Part shown: in pieces, positions 22,037-25,199 of the stretch
Layout of the letters: each line of letters begins with the position of its first letter
Numbering within the stretch: position 1 is the first letter of the stretch
Assembly (NCBI GenBank): GCA_964537875.1
Contig: CAZIDN010000053.1
Coordinates: 1 to 25,199 of the forward strand
Direction: 5' to 3'
DNA length: 25,199 bases
Source: JAPKZH01 sp964537875
Lineage (GTDB): Bacteria; Acidobacteriota; Aminicenantia; Aminicenantales; UBA4085
Notes under the pieces: model-generated
The model's database searches: none
Seen by the model: only the letters and a program-made list of their open reading frames with translations
What the model was told of the DNA's origin: nothing
Position numbers and translations under genes: made by a program

Positions 22037-22648
22037 TCAATGGCGGCGGCCGGATCCCTTTCCCCGGGGCATAATGATCGCGCCGGTCCTGAAATCGCCG
22101 AAGACCCGGGCTTTGCCCTTCAAGAATTGAACTCCGACCAACGCCCCGGACACGGCATCCAGTTCGTGCTCCGAAACGTCCTTGGCCAGGCCTTTAACTC
22201 CCAGTCGGAGGAGCCCCTGCCTCAGCTTTCGAAGGTCATGCCGGGCCCTGGGAATACCCCATACGTCCTGGGCTCCGCCCGGGTAGATCTCGACAACCTG
22301 AAACCCCTCTTTCTCCAAGAGCCGGCGGAGACCAATCCCCCGCACCGTCAAGGCCCGCATAGGACCGAGGGTGATGGGAAAAAAGGGGATCTTATGGCGC
22401 CGCAATTCAAGGTCACAAGGACGGAAATGAGCGCCGTTCCTATCTTCGATCGACCGCCGGCCCGGAGGCAGATTCAAGGGCGCATCGATGGCGACAAGGT
22501 CGGGCTTCGACCTCCGGACATAATCGAGAATATCCCGGTCCTCAAAGAGGAGCGCCGTGGAAGCTTCGTACTCCCGCAGCGAGCAGGCTCCCGTCGGACG
22601 ACGGGAGACCCCGGCCAGGTCAATTCCGACGACGACGATTTTTTTCAT
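22037..22648 (-). CDS. DUF429 family protein (predicted RNase H-like nuclease)
   Basis: A 203-residue protein with the DUF429 pattern: VVGIDLAG (D10), LVAIDAPLNLPPGRRSIEDR (D55), a run ending PFFPITLGPMRALTVRG, VVEIYPGGAQ (E120) and HELDAVSGALVG (D164). The acidic residues fall where an RNase H-like metal site is expected. No member's role is firmly known to me, so function is only family prediction. No Shine-Dalgarno site is visible; the ATG at 22648 directly starts the first beta strand. It is divergent from sppA with an 8-bp inverted repeat between them (22660-22684). Confidence 0.82.
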   Translation of the reverse strand: MKKIVVVGIDLAGVSRRPTGACSLREYEASTALLFEDRDILDYVRRSKPDLVAIDAPLNLPPGRRSIEDRNGAHFRPCDLELRRHKIPFFPITLGPMRALTVRGIGLRRLLEKEGFQVVEIYPGGAQDVWGIPRARHDLRKLRQGLLRLGVKGLAKDVSEHELDAVSGALVGVQFLKGKARVFGDFRTGAIIMPRGKGSGRRH

Positions 22649-22659
22649 GTTGTCTCACG

Positions 22660-22684
22660 AACTCGATCAAAAAATAATCGAGTT
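22660..22684. promoter_or_regulatory. inverted repeat between DUF429 and sppA genes
   Basis: AACTCGAT (22660-22667) and ATCGAGTT (22677-22684) flank a 9-base A-rich spacer, midway between divergent starts. It could be an operator or a leader hairpin of the DUF429 transcript. Confidence 0.35.
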
Positions 22685-22709
22685 TTCGATTTTAGGCAAG
22701 CCCTTTGTT

Positions 22710-22718
22710 TGATATAAT
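22710..22718 (+). promoter_or_regulatory. extended -10 promoter of sppA
   Basis: TGATATAAT: a perfect TATAAT (22713-22718) with the TG extension and no good -35. The predicted start near 22725 leaves a short leader with GCGAGG before the ATG at 22738. Confidence 0.6.
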
Positions 22719-22737
22719 TTAAAAGCGAGGTCATCTT

Positions 22738-23703
22738 ATGAGAAAAATCATCATGGTTTTGGCGGCGATCGCCTTTGCCGCGGCCTGCTCTCCCCAATTT
22801 CACCTTGATTTTCTGGGCAAAGCCGATATCCAGGAAGTCGTCCTTGTCCGGAGCGCAGCCCGGGAAAAAATTCTTGTCATCGATATTGAAGGCGCGATCA
22901 GCGCCTTCACCGGCACGAGCGCACTGGCCCGGGAAGGGGACATCCTGTCCCAGGTCTATTACAGGCTGGAGCGGGCGGCGGCCGACCCCCTGGTCAAAGG
23001 CATCATCCTTCGCCTGGAGACGCCGGGCGGAGAGGTCACGGCCAGCGATATCCTTTACCATGAAATCCTCAAATTCAAGGAGAAAACGAAGCGGCCCGTT
23101 GTCGGCCTGATGATGAGCGTCGCCGCCTCCGGAGGATACTACATCGCCTCGGCCTGCGATACGATCATCGCCCATCCATCCACGATCACCGGGAGCATCG
23201 GCGTCATCTCGATTTTTCCGAGCGTCGAGTCGCTGTTCGACAAGATCGGGGTCAAGATGAACATCATCAAATCGGGCGGAATGAAGGATGCGGGAAGCCC
23301 GTTCCGGTCCATGACCGAGGACGAGAAAAAATCCTTCCAGACGATCATCGACGAATATTACGGCGATTTTTTGAGCGTGATCGTCGCGGGGAGAAAAAAC
23401 AAGATGACCCTTGAAGAGCTCCGGCCGCTCGCCGACGGCCGTGTTTACACGGCCCGGCAGGCGCTCAGCCTCAAGCTCATCGACGGTGTCGGCTATTTTG
23501 ATACCGCCCTCAAAAAAGCCTTGACGATGGCCAAGCTGGGAGAGGCCAAAGTCGTCGCTTACACATACTACCCCAAGACCAAGACCAATATTTATGCGGC
23601 CGGTTTGAAGGAGACAAAGGTGCTCGAGACGGGCCTCGAGTCCTGGCTGCCGAGGCTCAAGAGCGGCTTTTACTACCTTTGGCTTCCGGAATCCCAAAAA
23701 TAA
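22738..23703 (+). CDS. sppA: signal peptide peptidase SppA, short form
   Basis: A 321-residue peptidase of family S49. The N-terminus is a signal with AAAC (C17), so possibly a lipoprotein rather than a transmembrane anchor. The catalytic Ser/Lys pair is present: S131 in SVAASGGYYIAS and K183 in KSGGMKDAGSPFR, 52 residues apart as in short bacterial SppA enzymes. Other family marks are LRLETPGGEV (91-100) and TGSIGVISIFP (151-161). It degrades leftover signal peptides or misfolded proteins at the outer face of the inner membrane. It is monocistronic, with stop codons three bases from the convergent OsmC-family gene. Confidence 0.93.
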   Translation: MRKIIMVLAAIAFAAACSPQFHLDFLGKADIQEVVLVRSAAREKILVIDIEGAISAFTGTSALAREGDILSQVYYRLERAAADPLVKGIILRLETPGGEVTASDILYHEILKFKEKTKRPVVGLMMSVAASGGYYIASACDTIIAHPSTITGSIGVISIFPSVESLFDKIGVKMNIIKSGGMKDAGSPFRSMTEDEKKSFQTIIDEYYGDFLSVIVAGRKNKMTLEELRPLADGRVYTARQALSLKLIDGVGYFDTALKKALTMAKLGEAKVVAYTYYPKTKTNIYAAGLKETKVLETGLESWLPRLKSGFYYLWLPESQK

Positions 23704-23706
23704 GAA

Positions 23707-24114
23707 TTATTGGGGAATTTTCGCCTCGACCTGGAAGACCGGGGGCTGGACGATGTGCCGCTTGACGGTGCACTGGTCAGCCGCTTTGACCACGGCCGTC
23801 TTGTATTTTTGGGGAAAGCCGGGCGGGAGCATGATCTCGATCGAAATCCGTGAAATCATTTTGGTCTCAGGATTCTTTTCCGTCCTCATCGATAAAGCCA
23901 GGCCATCCGTCGGGATCTTCCGTTCTTGGCAGAACACCAGGACAAAATAACCGGCGCAGGTTGCCAGCGAGGCCAAGAAAAGGTCGAAGGGTGCGGGTGC
24001 GGCGCCTGTTCCTCCTTCGTAGCTCGGCTGGTCGGTCTGAATCACAAAGCCTTTATAGCCGGCATCGACACGCGCTCCACCGGGGAATGAAACCTGAATG
24101 ACTCGACTTTCCAT
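23707..24114 (-). CDS. OsmC/Ohr-family protein
   Basis: A 135-residue protein of the OsmC fold: GGTGAAPAPFDLFLASLATC leading to C53, and C115 in AADQCTVKRHIVQPP, the two cysteines that act as peroxidatic and resolving residues in organic-hydroperoxide reductases. A third Cys (C62) is nearby. The SPxxL-type helix start is replaced by APFDLFLAS, as in YhfA/OsmC subgroups rather than Ohr. The ATG at 24114 has AAAGGAG six to seven bases upstream; an earlier ATG at 24138 falls in a palindromic repeat. Likely role: reduction of organic or fatty-acid peroxides in the cytoplasm. It follows the methyltransferase gene on the same strand across two hairpins. Confidence 0.88.
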   Translation of the reverse strand: MESRVIQVSFPGGARVDAGYKGFVIQTDQPSYEGGTGAAPAPFDLFLASLATCAGYFVLVFCQERKIPTDGLALSMRTEKNPETKMISRISIEIMLPPGFPQKYKTAVVKAADQCTVKRHIVQPPVFQVEAKIPQ

Positions 24115-24131
24115 GAAAAGCTCCTTTCTTG

Positions 24132-24187
24132 GGGACATCCAACGATGTCCCTGTTACGGCCGAAATCGGGACACGGGGTCGTGTCCC
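24132..24187. repeat. two tandem short hairpins with GGGACAY arms
   Basis: GGGACAT/ATGTCCC (24132-24138, 24145-24151) and GGGACAC/GTGTCCC (24168-24174, 24181-24187), each with a 6-base loop, sit between the trmJ-like and OsmC-family genes. The second abuts the trmJ-like stop codon. They resemble REP-type elements and may trim or end the upstream transcript; no T run follows. Confidence 0.6.
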
Positions 24188-24188
24188 C

Positions 24189-24878
24189 CTAAAACTCGTC
24201 AGGCCCTTTGGAAAAGAGGGCGAGCAGGAAACTTCTGTCTGTCTCGGTCAGGGTCAGCCGTCCGAATAGATCATATACCATTTCCGTGACGTGCTGCTTG
24301 TTGGTCCTGTGGATAAACCCTTTGAGTTCCAATTTTTGGAGGATGAGCCGGATCAGGGATTCCTGGTCCCGGCGCACCATGGGCTTCTTGAGTTGGGCCG
24401 CTTTCTTTGGCCACGACCAGGAAAAAATAAGATAAAGAGTGACGAGGACGGCGGCCGACAGATTATAGGATGGCTGCCGGCGCGCCTGGGGAATCGTGAA
24501 TAAAAAATTGGCCTGTTTGAGCTCGTCGGATGTCAACCCTGTCCGCTCGTTGCCGAACAGAAGTCCGATTCTGGCGGAGGCCGGAAACTCGAACATTTTC
24601 CGAACCGCATCCTGGACGGCCAGCACCCGAAAATTTTTTCTCGTCTTGGCGGTGGCGGCAAAAACGACCTGAAGGTCGGCCACCGCTTCCTTAAGGTCGA
24701 CGTACGGCACGGCCTTTTCCAGGATCTCCTCGGCATGGACGGCCGTTTTGAAGGCCAAGGGACCCGGCCTGCCCGTCCCGGCCAGGCGCAGCTCGCCGAA
24801 TCCGGTGTTCTTCATGGCCCGGGCGACAAGCCCGATATTTTCAGGGTTTTCGGGGCGGGCCAGAATCAGGCAAAACAT
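24189..24878 (-). CDS. trmJ: SpoU/TrmH-family RNA 2'-O-methyltransferase, TrmJ-like
   Basis: A 229-residue SPOUT enzyme. Motif 1 is RPENPENIGLVARAMKNTGF (8-27), motif 2 LLFGNERTGLTSDEL (106-120), motif 3 IPQARRQPSYNLSAAVLVTL (129-148), together forming the knotted S-adenosylmethionine site. The C-terminal helical extension (about 165-229) is the TrmJ-type addition; TrmJ methylates position 32 of several tRNAs. TrmJ usually has SLNL in motif 3; here it is SYNL, so a related rRNA/tRNA specificity remains possible. No ribosome-binding site precedes the ATG, and a perfect TATAAT lies at 24890-24885, placing the transcription start at or next to the A of the ATG: probably a leaderless mRNA. Confidence 0.85.
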   Translation of the reverse strand: MFCLILARPENPENIGLVARAMKNTGFGELRLAGTGRPGPLAFKTAVHAEEILEKAVPYVDLKEAVADLQVVFAATAKTRKNFRVLAVQDAVRKMFEFPASARIGLLFGNERTGLTSDELKQANFLFTIPQARRQPSYNLSAAVLVTLYLIFSWSWPKKAAQLKKPMVRRDQESLIRLILQKLELKGFIHRTNKQHVTEMVYDLFGRLTLTETDRSFLLALFSKGPDEF

Positions 24879-24884
24879 AGGTCT

Positions 24885-24890
24885 ATTATA
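24885..24890 (-). promoter_or_regulatory. -10 element of the trmJ-like gene
   Basis: The minus strand reads TATAAT six bases before the ATG at 24878, with no recognisable -35. Standard spacing puts the transcription start on the start codon. Confidence 0.5.
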
Positions 24891-25003
24891 CTAAATCCGG
24901 TGACAGGCCCCTAGCGTCGTGGCGCGCCAGTATGCATCTCCGTTTGTATGATTTCGAAGAGGCGTTGGCATCGCCCCTAGGGCCCCATAGTGGAGGGGGG
25001 CCC

Positions 25004-25156
25004 CGGACACTCTTGGAGGAGGACCCTTTTGCAGGTTCCCCCTCCAACGGGCGGCGGGAATACCCGCCGACCCTGCCACCCCTCCAAGGTGCATCCTCCC
25101 ATGAATTCATCGCCAGATGCTCCTTGGAAGGATGGCAGCGAGCAAAGCGAGCGTTG
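25004..25156. repeat. modular palindromic repeat, copy B
   Basis: Module 1 (25004-25049) shares CGGACACTCTTGGAGG and CCCTCCAACG with copy A and is itself an imperfect hairpin (25013-25025 with 25034-25047). A separate GGCGGG/CCCGCC hairpin follows (about 25050-25070). Module 2 (25073-25156) is a 23-base-arm hairpin (25073-25095 with 25116-25138, three mismatches) containing ATGAATTCATCGCC, then GCGAGCAAAGCGAGCG. Relative to copy A, module 1 is inverted and module 2 is not. The rest of 24879-25199 is GC-rich palindromic sequence with no supported gene. Confidence 0.75.
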
Positions 25157-25199
25157 ATTATATGAAAGCGCGGCCGATAATCCGCTAGAATGTGGATGA

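Noticed and set aside
22645..23697. 350-codon open frame antisense to sppA
   Set aside because: Composition is shadow-like, and sppA on the other strand has its catalytic residues and promoter.
1..25199. CRISPR arrays, tRNA or rRNA genes, prophage or transposase genes
   Set aside because: No regularly spaced direct repeats, cloverleaf with conserved TTCRA loop, or recombinase/transposase motifs were seen.

Overview
The window is GC-rich bacterial DNA from a Gram-negative (diderm) organism. Gene density is high, start regions often overlap by ATGA, and there are many Sec or lipoprotein-type signals and abundant extragenic palindromes. The gene mix (Tat-exported class-V aminotransferase, beta-helix/TPR/CHAT protein, DUF89 protein, secreted CehA/McbA-type PHP hydrolase, M19 dipeptidase, NtrC-type regulators) fits an uncultured Acidobacteriota/Aminicenantes-like genome. 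That placement rests on general resemblance only. There are no rRNA, tRNA, CRISPR, phage or transposase genes.

Layout. 1-1010: a small exported DUF2541-like protein whose ribosome-binding site lies in a hairpin, then a candidate minus-strand small RNA with a sigma-54 promoter, then a long hairpin. 1011-2342: exported PLP enzyme with a terminator-like hairpin in its leader. 2659-3862: ECF-type sigma factor overlapping its membrane anti-sigma factor. 3869-7248: DUF89 protein translationally coupled to an exported beta-helix/TPR/CHAT protease-like protein. 7370-8310: a sigma-54-promoted operon of lone receiver, frameshifted small gene and lone Fis-type helix-turn-helix. 8562-12972: a second sigma-54-promoted operon of periplasmic solute-binding protein, sensor histidine kinase and NtrC-type activator. 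13143-16526: ABC ATPase, MacB/FtsX-type permease and M19 dipeptidase. 16788-18295: GNAT protein and rubrerythrin-like protein. 18431-20923: secreted PHP hydrolase, divergent from the GNAT gene. 21079-24878: lipid-kinase family protein, DUF429 protein, SppA, OsmC family protein and TrmJ-like methyltransferase. Two copies of a modular palindromic repeat lie at 16633-16746 and 25004-25156.

The most interesting reading is a local sigma-54 circuit. Three minus-strand sites have the exact GG-N10-GC geometry of sigma-54 promoters (13061-13075, 8348-8361, 753-767). They precede, respectively, the operon encoding the NtrC-type activator itself, the receiver/small protein/Fis operon, and a roughly 108-nt RNA ending in an intrinsic terminator. 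The solute-binding protein next to the kinase has no permease gene beside it, so it may present a ligand to the kinase rather than feed a transporter. A second possible signalling set is the ECF sigma/anti-sigma pair facing the exported CHAT protein. Both are inferences from sequence and gene order.
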